Counted from the stretch's first letter, positions 8,938 to 18,714 are shown. The stretch: 64,000 bases of DNA from an uncultured Clostridia bacterium (GCA_934271735.1 CAKQSB010000010.1:4350-68349), one strand, 5' to 3'. A program made the numbers and translations. The notes: generated from the sequence alone by a model not told the origin.

Positions 8938-10761
8938 ATGAAATTCAGCAAAATACTCATAGCCGGAAATGCGGACGAATGCGTTCTCTATTCGGCGAAA
9001 AAACTTAAAGAATATATCTTCAAAGTTACGGGCGAAGATATCGAAATATCGGACGAACCCGACGGAAAAGCCTGCTTTTCCGTCGGAATTTCGGCGGCTG
9101 TAACCAAAGAGACTTACGAAAACGCCGTTTTCAAAACAAACGGAGACGGTTTTTCTCTGTCCGTTTTAAACGGCAACGTCGTTCTGATTGCGGCGAAAAC
9201 TTCCCGAGGGGTTATGTACGGCGTTTACGACTACATAGAAAAATTCCTCGGCGTGAGGTTTTTAACCGCGGACGCGGAATATATCCCCGAAAACGGCTCT
9301 GTCGTTTTACCCGAAAATTACGTTTCGAACCCCGATTTCGAAATGAGAACCTATCTTTTCGGCGACACTTTTCAGGACACGGCAAATTTTGACCACATAG
9401 CGAGAACGCGCACCGTCGATCTGTTCACCGAAGTGGATAAAGCTCACGGCGGAAAGAAGACCGTTTACGGCAGAAACGTAAACCACAATTTCCATTTTTA
9501 CGTTCCGTTCGAGAAATATGGCAACGACCACCCCGAATTTTATCGTTTTATTTACGTAAACGCGGAAATTCTGCCGACTATAGATATTACGAACGGGATT
9601 ACCGACGACGGAAAGCTCGACGAGACCAAGGAAATAAGCGTTGCGAAAATCGTCATCGACGAAATGAAAAAAGATATCGAAAAATATCCCGACGTAAAAG
9701 TTTTTTGTTTCACACAGGAAGACGGACCTTATTATTTCGACGACGACCACAACCGCGCGCTCGAGAAAAAATACAAACGCAGCGGAATTTTAATAAGGTT
9801 CTGCAACGTTTTGGTTCGCGAACTCAACAAATATCTCGCCGAAAAAAGCTCGAGAAGAATAAAGATTATGACTTTTGCGTACGACTACGCGAAAGAAGCC
9901 CCCGTAAAACAGGAAAACGGCAAACTCGTGCCGATGGGCGAAACTGTAATCGCGGACGAAAACCTTATAATTCAGCTCGCGCTTTTCCGTAACGGCTATT
10001 ACGATTATTTCTCGTCAAAACAAGAAGCCTTTATCAAAAAATCTATGAGCGAATGGAAAATCGTCGCGAAAAACTTCTGGTTCTGGGGCTACGACGCAAA
10101 TTTCCACCGCTATCTTTCCTTCTTCGATTCTTTCGGGAATATCGCGAAAGACGTTCGGGGATTTAAGGATTACGGCATAAGTTATCTCTGTATGCAAGGC
10201 TCGCACGACAGCACGCATATCTGGCATAACAAGATAAGAGCTTACGCCTACAGAAAGCTTATGTGGAACGCAAAACTCGACGATAATCGACTTATAGACG
10301 AGTTTATCGACCTTTATTACGGTGTGGCGAGAGATTGCGTGAAAAAGGTGATTTCGCTTTTCCACGAGCATTACAAAAAACTCGAAGAGGAAGGCAGACC
10401 CGTAACATGCATATCGTTCGGCTCGAACGAAAAAGCCGAAGCCAACCCCACGGAGCTTTTATACGAAGTATTGAAGACCGTAGACGCGGGCAAACGCGAG
10501 ATTTGCGAAACTGCCCTTCCCGACAAGACGAAAAAGGAGTTTATCCGAAGGCTCGACGAGGTTCGTTTAACTCCTCTTATGCTTTTGTACGATAATTACT
10601 ACTTCTATTATCCCCTTGCTACGAGAGAGGAATACGAAGCCGTTAAAAAGGACTTCTTCGACTGCGCGAAAGAAGCTTGCCTCGACAAGGTTGCCGAACG
10701 CTGGACTGTGGATATGTACCGCGCCGAACCCGGAACTTCGGAAAGAAAAAACGGCGAATAA
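8938..10761 (+). CDS. DUF4838-family protein (glycan-processing, probably cytoplasmic)
   Basis: 607 aa with no signal peptide. The N-terminal 130 residues match the alpha-glucuronidase/GH20b-like fold seen before DUF4838 domains (AKKLKEYIFKVTGEDIEI, then SRGVMYGVYDYIEKFLGVRF). The following domain has the DUF4838 landmarks NHNFHFYVPFEKYGNDHPEF and a CFTQEDG segment, and ends in an alpha-helical region. Members of this family sit in polysaccharide-use loci, but their reaction is not established. The upstream RBS is weak. Its neighbours are all exported, so this would be the one intracellular enzyme of the train, presumably acting on the imported product. Confidence 0.7.
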   Translation: MKFSKILIAGNADECVLYSAKKLKEYIFKVTGEDIEISDEPDGKACFSVGISAAVTKETYENAVFKTNGDGFSLSVLNGNVVLIAAKTSRGVMYGVYDYIEKFLGVRFLTADAEYIPENGSVVLPENYVSNPDFEMRTYLFGDTFQDTANFDHIARTRTVDLFTEVDKAHGGKKTVYGRNVNHNFHFYVPFEKYGNDHPEFYRFIYVNAEILPTIDITNGITDDGKLDETKEISVAKIVIDEMKKDIEKYPDVKVFCFTQEDGPYYFDDDHNRALEKKYKRSGILIRFCNVLVRELNKYLAEKSSRRIKIMTFAYDYAKEAPVKQENGKLVPMGETVIADENLIIQLALFRNGYYDYFSSKQEAFIKKSMSEWKIVAKNFWFWGYDANFHRYLSFFDSFGNIAKDVRGFKDYGISYLCMQGSHDSTHIWHNKIRAYAYRKLMWNAKLDDNRLIDEFIDLYYGVARDCVKKVISLFHEHYKKLEEEGRPVTCISFGSNEKAEANPTELLYEVLKTVDAGKREICETALPDKTKKEFIRRLDEVRLTPLMLLYDNYYFYYPLATREEYEAVKKDFFDCAKEACLDKVAERWTVDMYRAEPGTSERKNGE

Positions 10762-10847
10762 CTTCCGACAAACATCAAAAAAACGATGATAAACGGCTTA
10801 TAAGCCGACATATATCGCCCGATTAAAAATTTTAAGGAAGGAAAATC

Positions 10848-13160
10848 ATGAAAAAAAGATTACTGCTTTTACTGTCGGTTTTATCTTTAACGCTTGTCTT
10901 TTTCGCAAGCTGTACAAGCGGAAACGGGGGGAACGAAAGTCAAAGTCCCGATCACAAGCATCATCTCGTAACCGTCGAAGCCAAACAAGGCTCTTGCATC
11001 GAGGACGGCTGGAAAGAATACGTTTACTGCGACATAGAAGGCTGCGGCTACACGACAAAAAATATAATAAAAGCCAAGGGTCATTCGATCGTTAAAGTCG
11101 ACGAGAAAGCCGCTACCTGCACGGAAGACGGAAACAACAAGTACGAATACTGCAAAAACGAGGGATGCGATTACGCAACCGAAAAAATCGTCACGCCCGC
11201 TCTCGGGCACGAAATCGAAAAGGTAGCGGCAAAGGAATCCACATGCACGGAAGCGGGCTGGAACGAATACGAGCATTGCAAACGCAGCGGTTGCGACTAT
11301 TCTACGAAAACGGAGCTTCCGAAAAAAGGACACGAACTTCTTACGGCGGAAGCAAAAGCTCCTACTTGTTACGAATCGGGTTGGGAAGAATACAAATACT
11401 GTAAAAACTGCGATTACAGCGAAAAGGTAGAAATTCCGACGACAGGACACAACCTAGTAACCGCGGAAGCAAAAGCCCCCACCTGCACCTCGGTCGGCTG
11501 GACTGCATACAAATATTGCTCCAACGCAGGCTGCGATTACAGCGAGAAAAAAGAAATACCTATGATCGACCACACCGTTGCAAAAGGCAAATGCAAAAAT
11601 TGCGACTTTACCGTTAAGGAAACCGTGGATTTTTACGTTGAAGTTCCCGCAGGCAGAAACCCGGTTGTGTTACAACTTACCGACCCGCAGATTCTCGATT
11701 CCGCTCAGGACAGAACAAACAGACTCGGCTCGCACGAAAAAACGTTCTACGCAACGGAAAATATTCAAAAGAATTGTTTCGATTATATAACGGAAACGAT
11801 CAACGCCGTGAAGCCCGACCTCATTATTATGACGGGAGATATCGTTTACGGCGAATTTGACGACAGCGGCGCGTCGTTTACAAAATTCGTGAACTTTATG
11901 GAAACGTTCGGTATTCCGTGGGCGCCCGTTATGGGTAATCACGAAGGCACGAGCAAAAAAGGTTACGACTGGCAGTGCCAAATCCTTGAAAATGCCGAAA
12001 ACTGCTTGTTTTTACAAAGAACTCTTACGGGCAACGGAAACTATTCCGTAGGCATAGTTCAGGGTGACGAGCTTTTAAGAGTGTTCTTTATGCTCGATTC
12101 CAACGGTTGCGGAGATCTTTCCGCCGAATCCCTCTCGAACGGTCACACGACTGCTTCCGTAGGCTTCGGAAACGATCAGATAGAATGGTATACCGGCGAA
12201 GTCGGTAACATTAAGAAATATTCGCCCGAGGTAAATCTTTCTGTCGCGTTCCATATTCAGTTCGAGGCGTTCCGTGACGCGTTCGCAAAATACGGTATGC
12301 CCGACACGGCGGGAACGAACCCCACTAATATTTACAAAGCCGAAAACCGCGAGGAAACCGATTTCGGTTATCTCGGCAGAGGTATGAAAGGTACCTGGGA
12401 CACCGATAAAAAGGTTTATAACGGGTTGAAATCGCTCGGTTTCGATTCGATTTTCGTCGGTCACGAACACAATAACTGCGGAAGCGTTATGTATGACGGA
12501 ATCAGATTTCAGTACGGACAAAAATCGAGCGAATACGACAGATACAACGCCGTAAATCCCGACGATTACACCGATATTAACATCGGCTACCCCCCGAAAG
12601 GCGGCAACTATATTCCTCTTATCGGCGGAACGATAATCCCGTTGAACGGAAACGGAGATATAACTCAGCCTTACATTCGCCTTTGCGATAACGCGGGCGG
12701 AAAGATCGACTGGGATTACGTCAAACCCGAAGAACCGAAGGTGAACGGCTTGCAGTTAGGCTCCGACCTCTCCAACGAAGCCGCGCTAAACGTCGAGGCG
12801 GTCGATTTCAACGGCGTGAACGCATATAAGGTCACCGCAAACAATCAAGGAAAAGTGTTCGTAAACACCGATCTTATGAAGAACAAGAAAACGATTTCTT
12901 TCGCCTTGTACGTTCCCGCAACGTCAACCGCTAAACTATCCCTCAGTTATCACGGCGAAGTATCCATAAGATTCAAAGTCAATTCCAAAGGATATATAGA
13001 AATGTCCTCCGCGCATCCCGACGAGAACTTTAAAATTCCTTTTGACGAATGGAAAATTTACACGTTCGATATTTCGTCTTACGGCGAAGCCTGCACGGAA
13101 TTTTCCGTGATCGTAGCAAAATCCAATGTCGTATACATCAAAGATTTCGCGATAAACTAA
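10848..13160 (+). CDS. Secreted metallophosphoesterase lipoprotein with Cys-rich repeats and a beta-sandwich
   Basis: 770 aa. A lipoprotein signal ends at FASC. Residues about 40-255 contain five repeats of about 44 residues, each with a C..GCDYS-type pair and a GH end (for example YKYCKNCDYSEK), as in Cys-rich treble-clef-like surface repeats. The calcineurin-like phosphoesterase domain follows with metal-binding motifs in order: LTDPQ (Asp279), TGDIVYG (Asp331), MGNHE (Asn364, His365), an AFHIQ histidine, and VGHEHNN (His539, His541). The C-terminal 140 residues look like a carbohydrate-binding jelly roll. The enzyme should hydrolyse phosphomonoesters or diesters outside the cell using two metal ions. 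A strong AAGGAAGG site precedes the ATG. Confidence 0.85.
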   Translation: MKKRLLLLLSVLSLTLVFFASCTSGNGGNESQSPDHKHHLVTVEAKQGSCIEDGWKEYVYCDIEGCGYTTKNIIKAKGHSIVKVDEKAATCTEDGNNKYEYCKNEGCDYATEKIVTPALGHEIEKVAAKESTCTEAGWNEYEHCKRSGCDYSTKTELPKKGHELLTAEAKAPTCYESGWEEYKYCKNCDYSEKVEIPTTGHNLVTAEAKAPTCTSVGWTAYKYCSNAGCDYSEKKEIPMIDHTVAKGKCKNCDFTVKETVDFYVEVPAGRNPVVLQLTDPQILDSAQDRTNRLGSHEKTFYATENIQKNCFDYITETINAVKPDLIIMTGDIVYGEFDDSGASFTKFVNFMETFGIPWAPVMGNHEGTSKKGYDWQCQILENAENCLFLQRTLTGNGNYSVGIVQGDELLRVFFMLDSNGCGDLSAESLSNGHTTASVGFGNDQIEWYTGEVGNIKKYSPEVNLSVAFHIQFEAFRDAFAKYGMPDTAGTNPTNIYKAENREETDFGYLGRGMKGTWDTDKKVYNGLKSLGFDSIFVGHEHNNCGSVMYDGIRFQYGQKSSEYDRYNAVNPDDYTDINIGYPPKGGNYIPLIGGTIIPLNGNGDITQPYIRLCDNAGGKIDWDYVKPEEPKVNGLQLGSDLSNEAALNVEAVDFNGVNAYKVTANNQGKVFVNTDLMKNKKTISFALYVPATSTAKLSLSYHGEVSIRFKVNSKGYIEMSSAHPDENFKIPFDEWKIYTFDISSYGEACTEFSVIVAKSNVVYIKDFAIN

Positions 13161-13229
13161 AACTTTATAAAATAACGGTTTACCCGTTAAAATATATTGT
13201 CCTTAATAAAAAAATACAGGAGGAAAACA

Positions 13230-14357
13230 ATGAAAAAAAATTTATGGCTGAGATCGGTCGCCGTAATCGCAACAGTTGCGGTTGCCGTCTCTATCGGCGT
13301 TTTCGCGGGCATAACTTCTTCCAAGGCTGACACGCCGACGAACGAAAATACCGCAAGCGAGGACGTTATCACGGTGAAAAATCCTATGCAAAAATCAGCT
13401 TATGTTCTCGATAACGAGAATGTCGCAGACTATTTCAAAAACTACACGCCCGGTTACGGACTTAATTTCTTCGGTAAAGGCGAACAGCTGCCGATGAAAA
13501 ACGTTAAAATCGAATGGGAAGCCGAGAACGCAAAATACTGCGAATTATGGCTTGCCGATAACGCGCGTTTTTCAAACGCCATGAGATTCGTTACGCTCGA
13601 TAATCACTTAGAAATCGACGGACTTATTCCGAACAGAAACTATTTCTGGAAAGTAAAAGTAACCGACCAAAACGACAATCAGACGTTTTCAAAGGCTTAT
13701 AACTTCAGAACCGAAGGAAACGTAAGAAGCGTTTGCTTAGACGGCGTTTCCAATGTAAGAGACCTCGGCGGCGCGGTTACGAAAGACGGAAAATCCATTA
13801 AATACGGTATACTTTACCGCTCTGCAAACGGCGATTCGATAACCGAAAAAGGCAAAGAAACCGTTAAAAAGCTCGGGATAAAAACAGATCTCGACCTTCG
13901 CGGCGACGTAATCGACAAATCCCCGTTCGGCGATAACGTGAACATTATTAAAATAAGCGGCGCGTATTACAACGGACACGAAGCGGGCGTAAACGGAAGC
14001 GAGGCATACCGAAACGCTTTCCGCGACGAGCTTAAAGCTTGCGCAAACCCCGACAACTACCCGATGATTTTCCACTGCGCCATAGGCAGAGACCGCACGG
14101 GAACGCTTTCGTTTATTCTTCAGGCTCTTTGCGGTGTGGAAAAAGACGCGCTTATAAGAGAATATGAGCTTTCTTATCTCTCCGTTGGCGGAACGCTCGA
14201 CGGAAACAAACAGATGGTAAACACCATAACCGCTTTTTACGATTTCGTGAACACCTACGAAGGGGAAACGTTTGCAGACAAAGCGGGAAGCCTTGTTAAA
14301 TCGCTCGGCGTGACCGACGAAGATATCGCTTCGATAAGAAGTATTTTACTTGGCTAA
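13230..14357 (+). CDS. Exported PTP-like phosphatase (Y_phosphatase3 type)
   Basis: 375 aa from the ATG at 13230, which has a strong AGGAGG site; an upstream in-frame start at 13197 lacks one. A signal peptide (SVAVIATVAVAVSIGVFAGI) is followed by a fibronectin-III-like domain and a phosphatase domain with the VSNVRDLGG entry motif, a DLDLRGDV segment and the P-loop HCAIGRDRTG (Cys283, Arg289). It is a second copy of the catalytic domain found at 2273, in the same gene train, but without lipobox, Ser/Glu spacer or C-terminal module. Whether it is released or stays membrane-bound through its signal segment is open. Confidence 0.8.
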   Translation: MKKNLWLRSVAVIATVAVAVSIGVFAGITSSKADTPTNENTASEDVITVKNPMQKSAYVLDNENVADYFKNYTPGYGLNFFGKGEQLPMKNVKIEWEAENAKYCELWLADNARFSNAMRFVTLDNHLEIDGLIPNRNYFWKVKVTDQNDNQTFSKAYNFRTEGNVRSVCLDGVSNVRDLGGAVTKDGKSIKYGILYRSANGDSITEKGKETVKKLGIKTDLDLRGDVIDKSPFGDNVNIIKISGAYYNGHEAGVNGSEAYRNAFRDELKACANPDNYPMIFHCAIGRDRTGTLSFILQALCGVEKDALIREYELSYLSVGGTLDGNKQMVNTITAFYDFVNTYEGETFADKAGSLVKSLGVTDEDIASIRSILLG

Positions 14358-14371
14358 GGAGGGAAAAGAAA

Positions 14372-16876
14372 ATGAAGAATATTAAAAGAATTCTGACGTT
14401 TGTTTTAACTTTCGCCCTTGCTCTTTCGGTTTGCGTTTCGGCTGTCTCGCTTTTGACGGCGAAAAAAGCAAACGCGGACGAGGCGAAAACCTATGATATT
14501 TCCGAGGTTTACAGCGGCATTCAGGCAGGCGAAGAACTTTCTATGGTTCACAAAACCATTTACAGCGGCAACGCGGTAAACTACGGCGACACCGTTGAAT
14601 TCGAATACAAAATGCGTTCCGAAGTCAATGAATACGGCCATTACGCCCGCACGGGAATCGGCATCGGATCTTACGGCGTGTATTTCAAATGCACAAGCGC
14701 GCTCGAAATCTGGACGTGCGTTATCACGGACAGCGCGATAAGCAGAAAAACTTCTTCAGCAACGATCGACATCGCAACGCTCCAAACGTATAACAAAATG
14801 TCTTTAAAAGCGGAAAAGAAAAACGATTCCACGGTAACTCTCACGATGACCTACCATAAGGACGGAAAGGTCGAGACGCTGACCCACGATTTCGCTTACG
14901 ACGCAAGCTCCGATATGAAATTCCGTTTCGGCGATACCGACGTCGACGAAAACATTATGAAATCGACGAAGGAAGCCGTTAAACCGGCCGAGCCGGTAAC
15001 TTACGACATAAGCGAAGTTTACGATATCGAGGTCGGCGAAGAGTTATCGTACGTTCACGGCACAAAATACGAGGGTAAAACGTTAAACTACGGCGACACG
15101 GTAGAGTTTGAATACAAAATGAGAGAAACAGCCAATGCAGACGGACATTTCGCCCGCTCGTCGTTCGGAATAGGCTCTTACGGTATGTTTTTCTACTGCT
15201 CGGGCGATAACGTGGACGTGTACACCGTAAACATTCAGAAAAGTCTCGGCAGACTGACAAAGTTTACGACGATTCCCCGCGCGCCCTTTGCGGCTTACAA
15301 CAAAATGAGCGTTAAAGCTTCTTTGATTGACAGCTCGAACGTGGCGTTTAATCTGACATATACAGACGGTGAAGAAATTAAAACCGTAAACCGCGTTTTC
15401 GCTTACGACGCAACTTCGGATATGAAGTTCCGCTTCGGCGATCTTAATATCGACGGCGTCTGTATAAAATCGACTATCGCTCCGCCCGTCTTCGGAGACG
15501 GCTCGTTCACTTACGCTTCGTACGTCGAGGGCGTGAACGTTTACGGCGGATGTAAACTTTCGGTTATAGCAAGCGACAAAGCCGCTCAAGCAGGCGTTCC
15601 CGAAGGCTTTACGGGCAACGTTCTTAAAATGTCGAACGCGGACAAACCCGGGCAGACCGATATGGCGCTCGACTTCTCCGCTTTAAACTACAAACGTAAA
15701 TTCATAACGGGGTTGTCGTTCAGAGTTTATATCGCAGGCACTTCTTCCGATAACGATAAGCACCCCGAATTTCGTATTCCCTACCCCGGGAAAGCCGACA
15801 ATTGGGTTGTCGGCGGCGGATTAGGCGCGAACAAGACCAACGAATGGATAACCATTTCGCTCACCTCCGATCAGCTCGATAAAATCTGCATAGACGGATA
15901 TCTTAAAACGATTGCGGTTTGCCTCAGAACCAATGCGGCGACGACGATGTATATCGATAAAATCGAGCTTACGACTATCGAATTCGAAAACGAGCCGCCG
16001 GTTATCTCCGCGCCCGTAACCGAGTTTAAAGTTACCGAAGGCGCATACCCCGTCCCCACCGATAAAATCGCAACCATAACCGATAATTCGGGCGAATATT
16101 CCGTAAGCTACGAATGGTCGGAAGGCGCGCTCGATTCTCTCGGAAGATTAACTAAAGGCACTCACACCTGCACGATCGTCGCGAGCGACAGATGCGACAA
16201 CACGGCAACGCTCGATATAACTTATATCGTGGAAGCCGAACCCGAAGTTCCGCTTTATAAAATCACGTTTAAAGTCGACGGTCTGGACGATATCGTTATC
16301 GAATACTGCGAAGACGAGATAGAATATATCGAACTTCCGACCGTTCCCGAAAAGGCGCATTACAAATTCACATGGGAATCGTTTACATTTGATATGACCG
16401 ATAATCAGGTTGTCGGCGGAATATATGTTCCCGAGGTTTACACGATTACCTATATGGTCGGTTATGATGTTTACGAAACGGCAACCTACACTGTCGAGAA
16501 TATGGATATCGACGAGCCGCGCGTTCCCGCAAAGAAAGGATACGAGGGTAAATGGGAAGAATATTATCTTAACTTCACCGACGTAACCGTCCGCGCGATT
16601 TACACCCGCAAGGAAACCAAGCCCGCCGAAAGCGACTCTTCATCGGAATCGATAAGCGAATCCGAAAAAGAAACGGAAAGCGAAAAGCCGACCGCGTCCG
16701 ATAATTCTTCGGACAAACCAAACGAATCGGTTTCCGATAATTCTTCCTCGGAAATTCCCGATAATTCCTCCGCTTCCTCGTCAAAGGGTTGCGGTTCGAA
16801 CGCGTACGGCATTGCGGTGTTAAGTATTTTATCGATTGCGGCAATCGCTATGATAAAACGCAAAAAAGAAGACTGA
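14372..16876 (+). CDS. Large modular surface protein with KGC-type C-terminal anchor
   Basis: 834 aa. After the signal peptide come two tandem modules (about 38-200 and 205-365) that share YDISEVY..GEELS at the start, IGSYG in the middle and SDMKFRFGD at the end. Next are a CBM-like beta-sandwich (about 370-530), an Ig-like domain (PPVISAPVTEF onward), two InlB-B-like repeats, and a Ser/Glu-rich spacer. The end is SSKGCGSNAYG, a hydrophobic stretch and KRKKED. It should be displayed on the cell surface, probably binding glycan. RBS AGGAGGG lies 14 bp after the phosphatase stop. It is the last gene of the train and is followed by a strong terminator. Confidence 0.75.
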   Translation: MKNIKRILTFVLTFALALSVCVSAVSLLTAKKANADEAKTYDISEVYSGIQAGEELSMVHKTIYSGNAVNYGDTVEFEYKMRSEVNEYGHYARTGIGIGSYGVYFKCTSALEIWTCVITDSAISRKTSSATIDIATLQTYNKMSLKAEKKNDSTVTLTMTYHKDGKVETLTHDFAYDASSDMKFRFGDTDVDENIMKSTKEAVKPAEPVTYDISEVYDIEVGEELSYVHGTKYEGKTLNYGDTVEFEYKMRETANADGHFARSSFGIGSYGMFFYCSGDNVDVYTVNIQKSLGRLTKFTTIPRAPFAAYNKMSVKASLIDSSNVAFNLTYTDGEEIKTVNRVFAYDATSDMKFRFGDLNIDGVCIKSTIAPPVFGDGSFTYASYVEGVNVYGGCKLSVIASDKAAQAGVPEGFTGNVLKMSNADKPGQTDMALDFSALNYKRKFITGLSFRVYIAGTSSDNDKHPEFRIPYPGKADNWVVGGGLGANKTNEWITISLTSDQLDKICIDGYLKTIAVCLRTNAATTMYIDKIELTTIEFENEPPVISAPVTEFKVTEGAYPVPTDKIATITDNSGEYSVSYEWSEGALDSLGRLTKGTHTCTIVASDRCDNTATLDITYIVEAEPEVPLYKITFKVDGLDDIVIEYCEDEIEYIELPTVPEKAHYKFTWESFTFDMTDNQVVGGIYVPEVYTITYMVGYDVYETATYTVENMDIDEPRVPAKKGYEGKWEEYYLNFTDVTVRAIYTRKETKPAESDSSSESISESEKETESEKPTASDNSSDKPNESVSDNSSSEIPDNSSASSSKGCGSNAYGIAVLSILSIAAIAMIKRKKED

Positions 16877-16907
16877 TTTTAAAATCGATAATCGATTTTA
16901 AAAAAAT

Positions 16908-16936
16908 CCCCCGACCGAAATTTTCGGTCGGGGTTT
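16908..16936. terminator. Intrinsic terminator closing the surface-glycan gene train
   Basis: CCCCGACCGAAA pairs with TTTCGGTCGGGG, followed by TTTATC. It sits between convergent genes and is preceded by an AT-rich palindrome (AAAATCGATAATCGATTTT, 16878-16897). On the other strand an A/T-rich flank makes it plausibly bidirectional. Confidence 0.85.
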
Positions 16937-16980
16937 ATCATTTCTAAAAATTATAATATTTTATTAAATTGCATCTTTCG

Positions 16981-18525
16981 TTACATAAGCGGAGCTATGA
17001 ACGTTAAGAACCACTTCGCGGGCTTTTCGTACCATTTAAGGGCTAAGTCCTCCGTAGTCATAAGGTCGCATTCACGCTCGATTAAATAAGAAAAGTCAGC
17101 GTATAAGTCGTTTATCAAACGATTTTTATAAAAAAACGTAGCGCACTCGAAATGATGAACAAGGGAGCGGAAATCGAGATTTATCGTGCCGATTACGGCA
17201 GAATCTCCGTCCGAAAGAAAGCATTTGGAATGAATGAACCCGTTTCGATAGGCGTACACCTTAACGCCCGCGGACATTAAAGACAAGCACGCGTTCCTCG
17301 TCATTATATAGACCATTTTTTTATCGGGAACTCCGGGGATAAACAATCTCACGTCCACTCCCCTTCTCGCGGCGTTTTTCAGCGCCGTTGAGATGTTCGT
17401 GTCTACGATAAGATAAGGCGTTGCGATATAAAGATATTTATCGCTCCTGTTTATTATATCGAGATAAACGTTTTCGCCGATATGCTCTTCGGTTATCGGC
17501 GCGGGAGAATCTCCGAACGGGAACATATACCCGTCGTTATAAACGGTATGTTCTTTGCAGATATAATCGTCTTCTTCCAAAGTTCTGCCGCCCGCCATAT
17601 TGAAAAGCTGAATGAACAATCGCACGAGACTGTCCACCGCCTGCCCTTTGATTTTAACGGAACAATCCAGCCATCTGCCGTAAGGACGAGTAATATTCGC
17701 GTATTCGTCGGCGATATTCGCGCCGCCCATATACCCTACTTTCCCATCGATAACGGCGATTTTTCTGTGGTCACGGTTGTTGTGACTTACGGAAACAACG
17801 GGTATGAATTTATGAAACTTGCGGGCGTCGAAACCCTCTTTGCAAAGATCCTTATAAAAATCGGGAGAAACTTTCGACATACTTCCCACGTCGTCGTACA
17901 TAACGAAAACTTCCACGCCCTCGAGAACTTTTCTGCGTAAAATCTCTTCGATTTCGCTCCAGACAACGCCGTCTTCTATAATAAAATACTCCAAAAAAAT
18001 ATACTTTTCGGCTTTTTCAAGCTCGTCTTCCAAAGATTTGAAAAACACCGAGCCGCTTTTTAAATATTCCGCCGCGGAATTATCGAAAACGGGAAGCGCG
18101 GTCGCATAACGAAGATATCCGACAATCGCCGAGCCTTTACCGCCCTCCGAGGAAAGTTTTGAAAGGACTTCATCCTGCCGATAAAACTCGTCGTGATGCT
18201 CGTTGTATATCGAGCGATATTTCTTCATCTGGCTTTTGCTCATTTTTACGTTGCCGAAAGTGAGATAAATCATTATTCCGCCGTACGGCAAAAGCTGAAG
18301 CAGAATCACCCAAGGCAATTTGTAACACGCCGGTTGGTCCTTGTTTACGATAAGCACCATCAGAAGACCGGACAAAATATATACCAGGACGGCATACAAA
18401 ACAGGCACTTTTTGTCCGAGCCAGAAAAGAACGAACCATATGCCGATCGCCTGCAAGAATATACTGAGCAGGATTATCGCAAATCGCGATACGTAAATTT
18501 TTGTTTTTCGTTTTTTATTTTTCAT
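16981..18525 (-). CDS. cls: Cardiolipin synthase
   Basis: 514 aa. Makes cardiolipin from two phosphatidylglycerols at the membrane. Two N-terminal membrane segments (about 10-65) and the short PLDNc-like loop precede two HxK(x)4D phospholipase-D motifs: HRKIAVID at residues 253-260 and HSKCFLSD at 432-439. Both motifs are intact. Length matches bacterial ClsA-type enzymes. It is a single gene, convergent with the surface-protein train and separated from htpG by a terminator. A stretch near its 3' end (about 17091-17131 on the + strand) resembles the dispersed intergenic motif. Confidence 0.93.
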   Translation of the reverse strand: MKNKKRKTKIYVSRFAIILLSIFLQAIGIWFVLFWLGQKVPVLYAVLVYILSGLLMVLIVNKDQPACYKLPWVILLQLLPYGGIMIYLTFGNVKMSKSQMKKYRSIYNEHHDEFYRQDEVLSKLSSEGGKGSAIVGYLRYATALPVFDNSAAEYLKSGSVFFKSLEDELEKAEKYIFLEYFIIEDGVVWSEIEEILRRKVLEGVEVFVMYDDVGSMSKVSPDFYKDLCKEGFDARKFHKFIPVVSVSHNNRDHRKIAVIDGKVGYMGGANIADEYANITRPYGRWLDCSVKIKGQAVDSLVRLFIQLFNMAGGRTLEEDDYICKEHTVYNDGYMFPFGDSPAPITEEHIGENVYLDIINRSDKYLYIATPYLIVDTNISTALKNAARRGVDVRLFIPGVPDKKMVYIMTRNACLSLMSAGVKVYAYRNGFIHSKCFLSDGDSAVIGTINLDFRSLVHHFECATFFYKNRLINDLYADFSYLIERECDLMTTEDLALKWYEKPAKWFLTFIAPLM

Positions 18526-18654
18526 AAATCGTTTTGAAGTTTCTTCGTTAAATCTCTTTTTTTTATTAGTTAAATTCTTTATTCTTTACGATAAAATTAT
18601 ACTCTTTCGGGCATAATTTGTCAAACGCCGATTTTTAAAACCTTATCAAAAAAC

Positions 18655-18699
18655 AAAAAACGCCCGACGTTTGCGAAGATGTTTTCGCAAACGTCGGGC
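18655..18699 (-). terminator. Intrinsic terminator of htpG
   Basis: GCCCGACGTTTGCGAA (18662-18677) pairs perfectly with TTCGCAAACGTCGGGC (18684-18699). On the minus strand it is followed by GTTTTTTGTTTTTT. Confidence 0.85.
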
Positions 18700-18714
18700 T
18701 ATAAGTCGTTTATC
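18700..18714 (+). repeat. Dispersed 14-bp motif, copy 2 (variant)
   Basis: TATAAGTCGTTTATC, two or three changes from the consensus. It directly abuts the htpG terminator stem on the upstream side of the minus-strand transcript. Confidence 0.6.
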
